This document shows positions 1-12,993 of a DNA stretch of 64,000 nucleotides, piece by piece. Made by a program: the position numbers and the translations under genes. The notes beneath the pieces are model-generated. The model searched no databases, had not been told where the DNA came from, and worked only from the letters and a program-made list of their open reading frames with translations. The stretch comes from Polytrichum commune (taxonomy: Eukaryota > Streptophyta > Polytrichopsida > Polytrichales > Polytrichaceae): NCBI GenBank assembly GCA_950295325.1, contig OX485806.1, forward strand, positions 58,399,169 to 58,463,168, written 5' to 3'. Within the stretch, counting starts at the first letter, position 1. The number at the start of each line of letters is the position of its first letter.

Positions 1-1497
1 AAAAACCAAAACCGTTTTGGGAATCCTAGTTCTATAAGAAAAACACAATGTGTATAAAAGATTAACAATAGGATAAAAATCATCATCCAAATTCAACAGC
101 ACAAGAATAATATCATTTGGTTTTATTTTGATAATAATTGTACTATGTACATGGACAATAGGTGTGTCATATTTGTTTGTTAGTACAACAATGGATGTTT
201 ACATCTAGGAAATAGGATGATCTATAACTCTGAATGATCTTGGACCCAAAATCCAAACATGGCCATCGTCACACATGTTTTTCATAATGAAGATATCACC
301 ATTCACGGAATTCAATTCTTGCTCCACATATATGGTTCATATCCAAATATTGAACCTCAAACTAAGCAAATCCTTTGATATACTCACATAACCATCATCC
401 TCAATAGTACAATGAAGGGCACAAATGATCCATAAGCTCTAATGGTAGACATTTGGAAGTAAGGAAAAAATGAGGCACATTGCATTGTGTGGATGAGACA
501 CTATTTGTATTAGTAGTATGGGGCCAATTTATTTCAATTAAAATATAATTACTATATAAACTAATAGAATGTGGACATAACACAAGAATAGCAATGCAAA
601 AAAATAAAAACCAATATATTTATTTCTTAAGTGTCCATTAAACACAAAGAGTGATTTAATGTCACTATTAAGTGGATGATTATTATAATGGGCTTATGCA
701 ACAACAAAAATTGCCAAAAAAAACCCAAATATCCATTAACTATGAAAGTAATCTTTTCAAACATTAAAATAAAGTTAATAAGAAAAATAACATTTGGCAA
801 ATTTTTGCATTATAATAGATGCCCATAAAAAAATGGAAGAAATTTCCAAATTTTAATACTAAATATTCTATTGAATGCTACAAACATTTTTTCTCCCTTG
901 AAAATTATTTTTGTATTTTTTGTAAGATTATTATTTGAATCATACATCACCAAATAACAAAAAAAATTATATGCTATCAATTTGTTTTGAAATAAACACT
1001 ATAATCAAAAGAATATAATAATATGTTAATAAGATTCAACACATGTATGTATGGGTATGCATCAAACTTCATATGAGTGTTATAAGATGTGAATTGTGTA
1101 GCGTTTAGATTTTACCATCACTGATGCAAAAGGCAAAAGAACATGAGATTAGTACTCAATTGAGTGGAAGGGAAAAAATACGGAAATGATTGTATTCTAC
1201 AACAACAAAATGTTAGAGAACAAACGAATAATATAAGAAAAAAAATCCACATTATAGAGCACAAACATATTGACAATTTAAAAAATATATAGAATAGCAT
1301 AGAATTGAATGATTTGGACCAAAAAAACGAGGAGGCATGAAAAAATCTTTATGCAAATGTATCTAATAATGATGCAAAGTAGTTTGAAATTCAAGTATAC
1401 AATGAAAACAAATACAAAAAAATGTCTAAGGAAGTTGAAAACAATTTCAAGCACGAACACAAAGCACATAAAGTCAAAGACAAAATCCATAGCCTAG
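1..1497. other. AT-rich DNA, nothing recognised
   Basis: AT-rich sequence with many A and T runs. The reading frames present are short and low-complexity and resemble no protein family I know. No terminal repeat or RNA gene was seen. It ends at the 5-bp target duplication of the first solo LTR. Confidence 0.5.
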
Positions 1498-1502
1498 GTT
1501 AT

Positions 1503-3286
1503 TGTGAGCCCAAATTCTATGCCCACATGTGTTCTTAAGCTAAGAAGGCCATTAAAACTTAGGATTGGATTTTTCATAAATTATGTGAAATCATAAAAAA
1601 AGTGGGGTTGAGTTGTAGGGCAATTTAAATGTTAGGCTAGAATGGGGGCACTTTATGGTGTGAAGTATAGGAAAGGTTGCTTGGGAATTAGTTTGTGAGT
1701 TTATTAGGCTTAGGGGCTTAGGCTTAGTGGATTTGGGTTCTATCTTAATCGGAATGGAGCTCGCTACTGTTCATTTTAGGGGGGGGAGCACTGCTCACCC
1801 TAGCATTTTCCGGACCTCTGGACCTGTAACGGTTGCGGAGGCCGCATGGCACTCTCTCTTTTGGATGGCGAGGTTGGGCTCCAGCATGCGGAAGCTCTGC
1901 TGGATTTTTGCGGCGCTAAAAGAATGGATGGATTGAGACTGTGGCAAGGGGAAGGGCGCAACAGCTAGGAGGATTTTTATGGTTTGTCTGGGTAACGGGG
2001 AATGGAGAGAGTTGATGCTTAAGCAGGCAGAAGTAGGAAGGGGAGGTGGCTCGGAGGCTAGCTTGGCCTCTGGGCTGAATTCCGACAGTGTTTGCGGTGC
2101 TATAATAGGAGGAAGTAGCTCACGGAAAAAAAGCTGGCATTAGTGTGATCTGCGGCAAGGCCACAACCAAGTCGCTGGGCTGCGAACAAAAGTGGTTGGG
2201 TTGAAGCCAGAGGCAAGGTCGGAGTTGGGATGATCAGACATCCACGCTTTCTATCGGTAGCGGTGTCTACCAATAGCAGGGAGTCAACATTCTGTGATCT
2301 CGGAAGGCAAATTGGAATTGCAGGTCTGATCATCAGACAATGTAGGCATCAGTTCCATGCCACAACATCAACTTTGAGTCATAGGGTCAACCCAGCAAAA
2401 CAGAGTGTAACATCGCCAACAATGCTTCAGCTGATTGGGTGAGGGCTAGATTAATCTTGGGGATGACATTCGCAAAGTGCAGCTGACCAAACAGATGGGC
2501 GAGTGGAAAGGGGAAAGATTGAGCCTCCTTTGTAAGAGATCCTACCTCGGTAGATCAAAGCAGAGGCACAATTGCCAGAGCATGTAAGAAGTCAATACGG
2601 GCTGGAAATAACCTCTCGAACTGCTAGGTTGGCAAAGACCATCGAAACTTTGTTTCCAGGATTGGGAATTAATTGAGTGCTCACAATTGAGCTTATGGGC
2701 CTGGTTTTGGCCGCGGGCTGGACATTGAAGTGAATGATCACCCTGGGAGCTGGAGTGGGAGTGAAGGTCGAGACCACAAGAGGAAAGGGCAGAGTGGCTC
2801 TTGTAATTGCCGAACCAGGGAAGGACTTCTGAGTACAGCAGGGGGTGAACGGGGGATTAAGTTCATTAAAGCAAGTTGTTGGGTCAGCAAGGGCCGAGTT
2901 GGCTGCCAAAGATCATCTGGTGGATCACTGGGCTCATAAATCAGGGATAGTAATCAATTAAGATAGTAAGGGCATAGCTAGATTAAAGGCCTAGCTGATG
3001 TGGCTGCAACTTGGAAGGACATAATTAAACTCATTAGAGTAGTGATGGTTTCTTGCTAGGATTAGGAATGTATTAGGAAGTGTGTGTTGGCTATAAGCAT
3101 GAGGTTGTGGAGTGTTTCTCAAGGCTTCAAACTTATGCCAAAAGAATAAAAATAAGTGGGTTTATTATTTGTCTTGTGGAATATTGGAGGACAACCACAT
3201 GTGTTAGTCCATATCAATCAATCACATGTGAGTCTTAGGCTCTCACCCGGACTACGACGCACAAGGGTGGGGGTTTAGGGCTGACA
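1503..3286 (-). repeat. Solo LTR, family LTR-C (copy 1)
   Basis: The element begins TGTGAGCCC and ends with a worn form of GGCCTCACA (GGGCTGACA), so it has TG...CA ends typical of an LTR. It is flanked by the perfect 5-bp direct repeat GTTAT (1498-1502 and 3287-3291). No gag or pol lies between the ends, so it is a solo LTR left by recombination between the two LTRs of one retrotransposon. The same ends recur at 3735-5399, 55820-60125, 56882-58523 and 61716-63230. Strand is a convention: plus means TGTGAGGCC...GGGCTCACA. Its length is 1784 bp. Short frames inside it (around 1727-1936, 2230-2442, 2592-2909) are non-coding LTR sequence. Confidence 0.88.
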
Positions 3287-3734
3287 GTTATCACCTTAAA
3301 ATTCTTATGTTTTAAGCTAATCATAGATATACAAAATCATAGAAAATGGTTGTAAAAACGCAAGGGATATTGGCGGCACCTCCAATATCCCTAGATAAAA
3401 CAAAAAGGATATAGAACAAAAAATGTTTATGAAATCACCATGGATATTGGCAATGTCACCCTATACCTTCAGGATATGAAATAAAAAATAGATGTGAGAG
3501 CGTTAATAACTATTGGAGCATTGTTCCATTACTAAAAAAAATGGCTTAACTCCATCATCTCAAAGAAATGATGATCACAACATGCATCCCTCATGTTCCA
3601 TCTAAAATGTCATACACAAAATAACACCAATATCAAAAAATTTAAACATCTATTAATAATTCAAATGTATTATTTTCAAATTAATGTGCAAAACTCCATA
3701 ACATCATTCACCTAAGGATGGATGCTTGGTGGGG

Positions 3735-5399
3735 TGTGAGCCCAAATTGGTATTCACAATTCTTAATTAACTTAACAACATGCTCAAATGTGGAGGTTGA
3801 CAATGGGGTGTAAGGGGTTGGACACAGGAGAGATGGGGTGAGTGGAGTTTAGTTATTATTGAATTAATTTATATGTCTGTTAGGGTGATGGCTGATTGAA
3901 GTCTCTAAGCAAAGACAGGCGGAGGGCAGTAGGTATTAAAAGTTGGCTTGGATTAATTTAGGATTGGTGTGGGCGTGAGGTTGGAGTTGGTTGAAGAGAA
4001 CAAGAAAAATTAAACAGAGTGAAGTAGTTTATTTTTAAGGGTCAAGGTTCTTTAGGCTTAACAGGGTGAATTTAGTTTTGTTAGAATGAAGGGGAACTGG
4101 TTAAGAAAGGAAAAGGATACCAAGTGCTGTCCATTCTAGGGTGTGAAGGTTGCCGAGAAGGGTCGGCCAGCGGACAGGGTTAGGCTCGGTCTGTTATCGT
4201 TGTTGGATTTCCATTGGCCAGGAAGGGGGTCCGGCATCAAGGCGGCGTCTCTCTGGTATTCTCTTTCTCTCTCTACAGGGTCGGGATGGCTAAGGAGGTG
4301 CCGAAGGATTGTGGCGTCAAGGTACGCTGGCGAGGTTAGATCAAAGGAGAAGGGGGAGGATTAAACAACGAGCAAGGTAGGGACGTAATGCGGGAGGGGA
4401 GAGGGCCCAATGCCGCAACAAGACTTGCATTGAATGGAATCTGGGGGGAACAGCTGGGTCCGAAGAAACTGGCTTGGGCTGAAGGAGGATTCATATAGGC
4501 CGAAGCTCAAAATCTGCCAAATTGGGTTGCTTCAAAACCCGAAGCAATCACACCGAGATGGATACCTGACTACCCACATTGCAGATGGATGGGAAAAGTG
4601 TAGAGAGAAGAGCAGGCATGGAGCACTAATTTTCAATTCATTATTAGACTGTTCGGGTTGAACAGGGGGAGCGAGGTGGATGGCAGCCCAATGGCCTCCA
4701 CATCAATACTCTCTTCACCAATGTTGGAAGCAGGGGAGGAAAGAACAGGTCGAAATTGTGACCTCCTGGCTTGAGGGATCTATATTGGCAGGCATCCAGG
4801 GAGTAAGAAGTAAAACTCTTACCTCGCAATCAGAGGCGTGTGAGGTTGGACAGTCGGCCGAGCGCATGGCTAGCAGCTGGTGGAAGTGAGAACAGGGGAG
4901 GGTAAGGCGACAGTTGGCCTCTCGAGGGCAGGCAAAGGGTAGAAATTGGAGGCAGAGGCAGCGACTAGACGACTGAAGGGAAGAGCTGGAGGAGAGGCCA
5001 GCGTGGGTTTGGTTGAGCTTGACCCAGGGTCACGGGGACAGAGGCTTGGCCAATGCTGGATTTATGCTGGAGCACTTAGGCAGTAGCTAATTAAACTCAT
5101 ATTTGTTAGGGCAGGGTAGATTAATTGTGAGTAATCAGGTTATTAGCCCAATGCTAAAAGGATTAACCAGTAGGTTTGACTTGGATTGGGAAGGGTTAAT
5201 GTCAAGGCCAAGGGAAGTTTAGCATTTCTTAATGCTCAATCTCTTGGTCCCATGGAATAAAGTTATATGCATTATCTTTAATGGATGGGATCTGGGAACA
5301 TGGAGCCTAAAGGTTGGAAGGAAGTTGCCCAATTAAGTGTGAGCCAAATAACCCCAACCGGATTAGGACGCTTAAGGGAGGGGGAGTTTAGGCCTCACA
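3735..5399 (-). repeat. Solo LTR, family LTR-C (copy 2)
   Basis: It starts TGTGAGCCC and ends GGCCTCACA, and is flanked by a perfect 5-bp target duplication TGGGG (3730-3734 and 5400-5404). It is 1665 bp long with no coding interior. Close to its right end is the conserved block that in the opposite orientation reads CCTTAAGCGTCCTAGTCCGG, found also at 56900, 57030 and 61740. It is separated from copy 1 by about 440 bp of unrelated AT-rich DNA (3292-3729). Confidence 0.9.
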
Positions 5400-5404
5400 T
5401 GGGG

Positions 5405-6740
5405 CCGAAAATACAACACAAAGTATTTGATAATTATACCATTTTATTCTTCATACCAACAAATTCAACCTAAATTTCACCCACATTGTGGAAAATGGCA
5501 AGAAAATTTCAACGGGCGTGCCATTTCATTGGATATAATTGGTTTATTGATGTGGATAAACTTCACTTTTGACATGGAAGTCGATGATTTAAGCTAGCCG
5601 GCTCAAGAGGTACCAAGTTTTAGGGTGTTGGAGGCCAATTTTGGAGGCCACAATGGTTGAGCTACCTTCTTTTAGCTAGGGTGTAGGGCTTATCATTAGT
5701 AGTGGTTGTTGCCAACAAAGATTCACTATGCTGCTATTCACTTACTAGCGTTCAATGGTACCAAAGGAGATAAAAATCCTAGCTAATTATCATGGCATTT
5801 GCTAATAACTTAACACGCTCCATGCATGCAAATTCAAAACATGGATCTTCATCCCGAATAGCATTTTTTTACAATTTATGTTGCAAGGCCTATCGTGAAA
5901 GGTCCCTTGTAGGTGGCCTTAGTTTAACACCCTAGATTTTTGGCTAGGCAAATACCTAACTAGCTTCATTATCCTTGTGTTTTGGTTAATACCCATCCTG
6001 ACACTCGTGGTTTATACCCTTGTAGCCTCGGGACTTTGTTGGTTTCTTTTTACTTTATCTTCTTCATTCTTGGGCCACCAACCTTTTTTGTCTACCTAGA
6101 TTCCCCACATTTAATGCCCTTCATTTTTTGTCGTTGATCTTTTGGTTATTTGGTGTATCCTTTTAGACTTTCTATTATCAGTTTCTTATAAACTATATGT
6201 TGTTAAGGTTATTTCAAACCAAAACTAAAATTTAAACGCTATACAACCCACATTTTATTGCACTTTCATAATGTTTGTTGCATACTTATGAATATAAACA
6301 TTGATTTTTATCTATGCCTTGAGCTATTGTATTAATTAAAATATTAATTTCAAATAAATTTGACAACCTATATTTAATTTGATTGTAAATTTAATGATCC
6401 ACAACCATTCCATGTTTTAAGCTCAAAAATCCTAGTATGAATGGCCAAAATGTGGGCAACAAGTTTATCAAACCCTGCCCTAATTAACCACTTACGCACC
6501 AAATTCAAGTGTTAGGGTTAGGGTTGGAATTGGGATGGGGATGTGCATTTTTTTGGGTATTTATAATGATTTTTTCCAATTTCCTTTAGCTTGGCAATTT
6601 TCTTATGTATTGTTTTTTATATTTCGTTGGTTTTTGTGAGTTGTCGTGCTTAGTTCCATAATATTTATTTATTTAGTAATGACATTGATTTAATATTCTA
6701 TTTTTTAATAGATCTAGAAATAAATTTGTTGTAATTTTTT
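5405..6740. other. Intergenic AT-rich DNA, nothing recognised
   Basis: No coding frame of note, no terminal repeats and no RNA gene. A short run near 6511-6525 contains two TTAGGG units, too short to be an interstitial telomere. Confidence 0.4.
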
Positions 6741-6749
6741 GGTGTTGTT

Positions 6750-8650
6750 TGTCTCGTGTTACGTCCATGTTCAAAATTTTATGTATTTTTATTGTATTTT
6801 TATTCAAGTAAATTGACCCCTGTTGCGAATATAAATAATGGTTCAATGACATACTCCAATGTCATTTGTAGTTATAGATTTTTTGATTCCCATGTTTTAT
6901 TGTTGTATTATCAGACGATTTTTGCACATCCCCATCTAATTACCTATTGTGGTTAATGTTAAGATAGAACCAAATAATGTTATTGTTCATTTTCTCTCGG
7001 ATTTGGATAATGATGGTTTTTTTGTTGTTGATTTTATTGATTCATCATTTTTTTCTTATAAAACCAAAACTCCCACTCAACCTTTGGTCTTTACAAATGT
7101 TCATAAAATCCTCACGGTCTCCTGTGGATGAAACTACCTCACTATAGGTCTATTTTTCCATGGCCATCTCTTCACATCTGTTTCATTTTTTAGGTTCGAG
7201 TATTGTTGATGCATTAAAATTGATAAAATCTATGAGAATATAATGTTACAATAAATGATTTTGGCAACCTTCTTTTGATGGTTATGTTTTATTTGTATTG
7301 CCCATAGTGTCTATGGGTGTTTCTAGTGCGTATGGCCACACTTGGTACACAACAAAAATAGCAAATATCTAAAATGATGTTTTTTTTGTGTTGATCATAT
7401 GTAATATATAAAAACATATTGTGATTATATGTATCATATTGGAGGTGTCCCCCACTACACCAAATGGATTGGATCGATTCTTATTTCATATTTTGTGAGA
7501 AGTTGCCTTATAAAAATCAAGATTGGAATATAAGATATATCATTTCACACTATTATGTATTGTGTTGTGTCATGATTTCATAATATATGTCCACTCTACA
7601 TCCCTTGAAATGTTAGGGTTTTTATGCATCTTTTGTGTTCATGACACCTTGTGTTAAATGATAGACTTCGTGAGTCATTTGATATGGTTTACCAATGTGT
7701 TGTCAATGAGGTCATGGAACCATCCACCACTAGAACTATGCTTTAGTAATGACAATGAGCAAACAATTTTTTGCGGATCAACTCCATCAAATAGTGAAAC
7801 ACATCATCTAGCATGTTTGTCTTTAGAGGTCGTCATGGATACATTGAGTTCATGAATAAATATTTTTGCCTCTCCAAATTGTTGTAATTTGTATTGGGTT
7901 TCAAGACATTTGTTTGTGGTGGAATGAACACAATAAATAGTATCATGGTGCTCAAACACCATTCAGGGTTCAAGTACAGCTTTGGAAGTAGGATTTTGGG
8001 GCAATTCAAAGGCAAAGTATTTGTTTTCAGGATGTCAACATGTTTTTGAAGGATAGGTGTGGTTCTTGTTAAGCATATGCATGTTGTAGGATATATAGAG
8101 AATACATAGGTAATGTTTGACCACGTCCAATATTTGAAAAATTGGACCATCCTAATGTGCCTTGTGTAAGTATTGTAGGTTATTGACCATTGTGTGTTGT
8201 AACATGAAATTCGAAGATGGTGTAGCTCAAAAACATTTTTTGGAAGAAATTGAATTTTGTCATGGTAAATAATGATATGTCGGACATGAACTTTAAGGGC
8301 TTCACGGTGGACATTTTGTAGGCCAATTGGATTGCGATCAAGATATATGGTGAAAGTGAACCAAGTGTGCCAATGGTGGGTCATGAATACATATGTCTTT
8401 TCCATTGGTTGCATATTCTAAATAAGGTTACGCAAATATATCTCAAGGCATTTTTGAAGTTTTAGCACAAAGTTTTATGCAAGGCATATAAGGACAAAAA
8501 AACAAGAAATGAAGCCAAAACTAAATATCATGTCATTTGTTAATGGTGTTTGTCATTTGAAGTTGCCATAAAAAACGCATTTTTGGGCTCTCTAATTGGT
8601 TGGCCTTTTGGCACTTCTGTTATAGACAATGGCGTGGTCATATGATATTT
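6750..8650 (+). pseudogene. Decayed Mutator-like (SWIM-type) transposase relic, N-terminal and central part
   Basis: The plus strand holds broken coding stretches with many stops. The clearest is around 8340-8560. It reads in part CLFHWLHILNKVTQ, then HKVLCKAYKDKK and a tract ending KTKYHVIC, interrupted by stops. This resembles the segment of plant Mutator-like transposases in which an LFHW-type motif precedes a helical region with LC..YKDA. Parts further upstream (6949-7131, 7658-7850) are open on the same strand but not diagnostic. The link to the SWIM remnant at 9649-10050 is inferred from strand, order and spacing. The long minus-strand frame at 7833-8414 is most likely antisense to this relic. 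The family assignment comes from memory of related sequences. Confidence 0.4.
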
Positions 8651-8699
8651 GTAAGTGCATCACCATTTTTATTTTGTAATATTATTAAATTTTGAATAT

Positions 8700-9120
8700 T
8701 CATAATGCATACAATGTACTATAATTTGTGTAATGTTTGTAAGATATGAGAATGGATGATAGTGCAAAAATGCCAAGGTGTACCTTATGGAGATGGTGTA
8801 CAACAAGTGGCTTCAATAATCTAAAAACAAGAGGATTTGTGTGTACAAAGCAACAATGGTCAATTTTATTTGCCCATTCATGCAAATTGCAACTTACAGG
8901 TCGTGGTTGAAAGGTGGTTCTTCTAGTAAAATCCTTGAATTTGAAGGTTATTTTTAGGTGTAGAGATGCAAAACTATTGGCAAACGCCATGAACTCCTGC
9001 CTAGGAGCAAAAGCTCTAAACAATAAGGGTTTTACACTAGAAGGGTTTGAATTTTTTGGATCTACTAAAAGCAAGCTTAATTTGCCACTTGGTGCAACCT
9101 GCGATTTTCATTGATTTGAC
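8700..9120 (+). pseudogene. Transposase relic, linker region
   Basis: Open plus-strand segments here include a stretch reading NSCLGAKALNNKGFTLEGFEF (8980-9060). It has no recognisable catalytic motif, but it lies in order between the central transposase relic and the SWIM remnant and has similar divergence. It may be the C-terminal linker of the same protein. There are several stops. Confidence 0.25.
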
Positions 9121-9648
9121 AAAGTGAATTACTCAATCATTTGTCCAAATACTAAGGCTAAGAAAACATGTAGAGCATGGTATGGCACATACCACATAGT
9201 TGTTAGAGATTGATAGTCCTTCTTCCCATTAACACATTGTAAAATTGCCATCAAATTTTGCCTAAAGATCTTTGGCAATGCAAACCAATATCATGACTTT
9301 ATGCAATGCCCAAGTTTGAATTTGCAAACATGGCACCGCTACTCCTACGTACAAGGGATTAAAAGAAGAATATCATTCCACTTACAATGTGGAATGAATT
9401 TTGGTTTTGCCTTGATAACATCAAGCGTTGTGTAAATGGTAGCAAGAAGAGGTATGTGTTCAATTGGCCTTTACTACCCAACACATAGCCGGTGAAAATA
9501 GGTACCAATATCTCAAGACATGAGGTTTGGCACTTGATGACAATGGGTTGCAATTGCAGCAAAAAAAAGATTTTTTCTCCTTCCTCCAAGGTATCTATAA
9601 TTACAACATATCCAATCCTTTGGATAGATTTTTTGTGCTCTACTAAAC

Positions 9649-10050
9649 TTGGATGCCCATCCAACTTATAGGTTTGAAAAACCGGTGTGGCGTAATTTAG
9701 GAGCACCGATGGGATATCACAAACACAAATGGAAGACCATCGGGCTTATGGACAATTCTTATGTGGTCGGAGTAATTGCCATCCCATATCGAAGATTTGC
9801 AGTGTTAATCAAAATTGTTTCCAAGGAGGGCATTAAATATTGTGTTACAATTGGTGACATACCGTTTTACACATGCCTTGATTTCACAGAAATGTCATCT
9901 CAACCGTTGGGAGGAAAATTAAATGGGCGTATTGCAAATATTTTTTATTATGTGTTTAGATTTTTGTGCAAGGTGGATTACAATAGTGACAAACTTATTC
10001 ACTTTCCAGCATAGTCTTATAATTAGGTCATGTGGCTATTTGAAGTTATT
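9649..10050 (+). pseudogene. Degenerate SWIM zinc-finger end of Mutator-like transposase
   Basis: A 121-codon frame (9649-10014) ends in a region that resembles a SWIM domain: VTIGDIPFYTCLDFTEMSS, then FYYVFRFLCKVDYNSDKLIH. In intact relatives the SWIM motif is CxC...CxH. Here the first Cys of the CxC pair is Tyr (Y-T-C) and the later C-x-H position reads A-N-I, so most metal ligands are gone. Reading on past the first stop gives SYN and VMWLFEVI, matching the usual tail of the family and showing that the TAG at 10012 is a premature stop. SWIM fingers in Mutator-like transposases sit after the DDE core. This copy is non-functional. Confidence 0.5.
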
Positions 10051-10059
10051 TTGTTTAAC

Positions 10060-12844
10060 CGCATGTTTGTGATTTTTAATACGTGGCATGTATTGGTGTG
10101 GAATGTTATAATAAAAATTGAAAATTATTTTGATAGTTTTTGAAAGTATCCATGGTAATAGGTTTTTTTCACTCTTGCTCTATCTAAATGCAAATACTTT
10201 ATAATTGTATAATTTGGAAAATTCAAGAAATCGTGTTGAAATATGTATTTTTAAACTGCAACTACTAACCAAATTTGGTAGGTATTACAACTCAAGTGGT
10301 TTGGCTCACTATTCATTGCTCATTGTTCATCACTCATGTATTGGCTTCCTTTCCCAACCATTAAAGAACAAATGTATATGTGGTTCCCAATGGCCAACCC
10401 TAGTAGTCGGGAATGACAAAGGACATTCTGTATGTTGGGGCTATTGGTTCCATCCCAAAAGTCCACTAGCTTGTTGACATATTTTTAATGCTTGAAACCA
10501 TGTCGCATATAAAAAAAGCCCATGGTTACATTACCATTTTGGTCATAGTTGTAATTTGGGGCGTGGGTTTTTATTAAATCGTGCTATAATGCCAACATGG
10601 CCTCCCATTATTTGGTACAAAAATGTTTTCTCACAGCATGCTTTAGGTGGAAACTAAGGTAAACCTCATGCGTCACCTTTGTGATGTGTTCGGTTGAAGG
10701 ATTTGTAAAATAACCTTTCGAGTTCCTTGACAAGTTTTTATGCTTGCCCATTGCTAGTAGGCTTATTATTACATTTGTAGGCGCTACACCATGAGTCTTA
10801 TTGTATTAAAAAAACCGGAAGTTTTCCCATTGCACGTTGAATTGCTTGCACAACCTGCGATGAAGAGGGACTCTGCATAAAGAAAAACAATGTGTTTGAA
10901 TCATGTGAAGGAGCAAATAATTTAGATGGATTGTATGCCCAAAAAAACCAATGATCCATGTGCATTTGGGTTCCTAAGGTTTGTCTTCTATGTCGTAACT
11001 TTGCCCATCTTTGACTTATGTAAGATCGCATGGCCATAATAGAATTGACGTGGGTGGAGGTATCATGATGTGAGATGATACTGCAATCATCCACCAAAAT
11101 TCATCATGACTCTTGCATTGCAGTCAATGACAGTGTCATGTTGCTTATTGATCAAAAGTCCGTTGGGATACATAAAGTCCACATGTGGCCATGAGGTGAA
11201 TAAAATTCAACAATCATGTCTCTATTCATAGGGATTCCAAAGTTTCTCAAACTCATCGATCAATGCCATTTTTCAAATGCGTACATGAAGGTGGTTGTGA
11301 TCATGCCCATGTAGTCATCCTCCAAAATCCAACTCTTCCTAATTATCATGGTGTAATCAACCTTAATTTCCTCTAGATATGCTAAAAATGCCAATCTTTG
11401 GCCCCAAATTCCCATTTGCACCCTCAATTATGTCCATAGTTTACAGCATTGTTGTTCATTGTCGATCCTCACAAAAATGGTCAAGTCCTCAATCTGGGCC
11501 CCCAACCTTTGGACCTTATTTGCGTGCTCCAAGCAAGCCAATTTTTATTTCTATTTGTGGTATGACCTGCATTTTGCCAATTCAACCCTCAATGCCTCCA
11601 CCACTTCATTGCAGGCAAAAATTAATGATGGTGTTGGAGCCTCCTATGTCATCTCCGCATCAACTAGCAAAGATGGTGGACATTGGACATTGTGTATATC
11701 ATGTAGTCATATCTACAATCCATATTTTATATATCCCTTTGATAAATTATGGCCACCATGACCATTTACATGGGGGAGGGTTTTATTGGATGTTGGGCTT
11801 GTTGGAACAAAACCCATTTTAAACTAGTAGTGTTGGCCCCAAAAAATCATCATGTACCAAATGTGAGTCATTTTTGTGCCAATGTGAATGTGCCAAAATG
11901 TGCTATAAAGATTTGAAAGAATATTAGGTAATGTTAAATGTTAAATTTTTGGTGTTGCCCCCTCAACAATTTTTATTTTTTTGCAAATGCTTTCAAACAT
12001 CTTTGATCCAATACCAAATTTTGATGTGTTGGAATTTTTCATAAAAGCATAAGAAATCAACCATAATGATCTCCCAAAAATGAAATTGAAATTTTTTTTT
12101 AAGAAAATGAGGTACAAAAAAAACAAAAGCATGATGTAAAAAAACACCAAATCCAATATTCTCATGTTCTTGGCAAATACCCGTAGCCTTGGCCATTTAA
12201 ACATTTGATCTTCCCAAAATGCAATGTCAAAAGTGGGCAACTAAGATAATAATGCAGTTGACAATGGCAATAATGTGCCAAGCATGACCTTAATTTGTTC
12301 AACAATTTGAAGCAATTGAACCTAAACCAATAGAGTTGGACTAAAATTCAACAAAGGTCGTCTAGGTAAACAACCAACAAACTTAGAAACTGAGGTTGTG
12401 ATACATAGAGCAAGCACAAGAAACATGTGAGGCAACACAAGTGGGCAAGAAACACAAAGAAAATTATGTAGACAATTGAAAAAATTTGAATGGAAACATA
12501 TTTGAAATTTTCTAAGATTAAAAATCATATCCAAAATCAAACAATTTATATTATTGCCAAGGTATCCAAAAAATTTGCCCTTGATTGAGAACAATATATC
12601 AAAGGTACGATGGATATGATACCAAAAATGTAGAAGTTTATTATGGATTTTTTTGCAAAACATGCAAGTTGTTGGAGGTAGACACAACATGATTCAACTA
12701 CATTTTGTGATCTATTAGGATGATTTGTGATCTACAAGTAGTAGCAACCTCTTTAGTAAGGCTAGTACATAAATAAACTTGGTAATATGGTTGACCCTAC
12801 GAATTCCATATTGTTGTGTTCATACCATGCCAAGATGTGGCAAT
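10060..12844. other. Unassigned DNA, possible further transposon remnants
   Basis: Medium-length frames occur on both strands (minus 10798-11097; plus 11379-11822 and 11459-11761; minus 12322-12690) but overlap one another and match no domain I recognise. No terminal repeats or target duplications were found. Some may be remnants of the element at 6750-10050. Confidence 0.3.
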
Positions 12845-12993
12845 GTGTTGCAATCCTCGCTAGCTCCCCTTCATTATCTTGGACAATTTTTAATCCTAAT
12901 AAGGGTCATGAGCGCTATCCTTTCGCATTTTTCCATGCGAATGGTTAGCTCTCCATGCCGCAAACCTCTTTAGCTCATAGGTGGGGGGTCGAC
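12845..12993 (-). repeat. LTR-A terminal fragment
   Basis: About 145 bp matching the end of LTR-A (in this orientation beginning TGTTGCAATCCTCGCTAGC, compare TGTCGCAACCCTTGCTAAC at 33272). It includes the shared phrase GCGAATGGTTAGCTC and breaks off where a second, longer LTR-A copy begins at 12994. It is either a partial tandem duplication or the remains of an older LTR. Confidence 0.6.

Noticed and set aside
6511-6525. TTAGGGTTAGGG run as interstitial telomere
   Set aside because: Only two units, and most plants use TTTAGGG; expected by chance.
7833-8414. 193-codon minus-strand frame, the longest in the first 30 kb
   Set aside because: Antisense to a better-supported plus-strand transposase relic; composition (many His, Tyr, Thr) is that of a reversed coding strand and no domain is recognisable.
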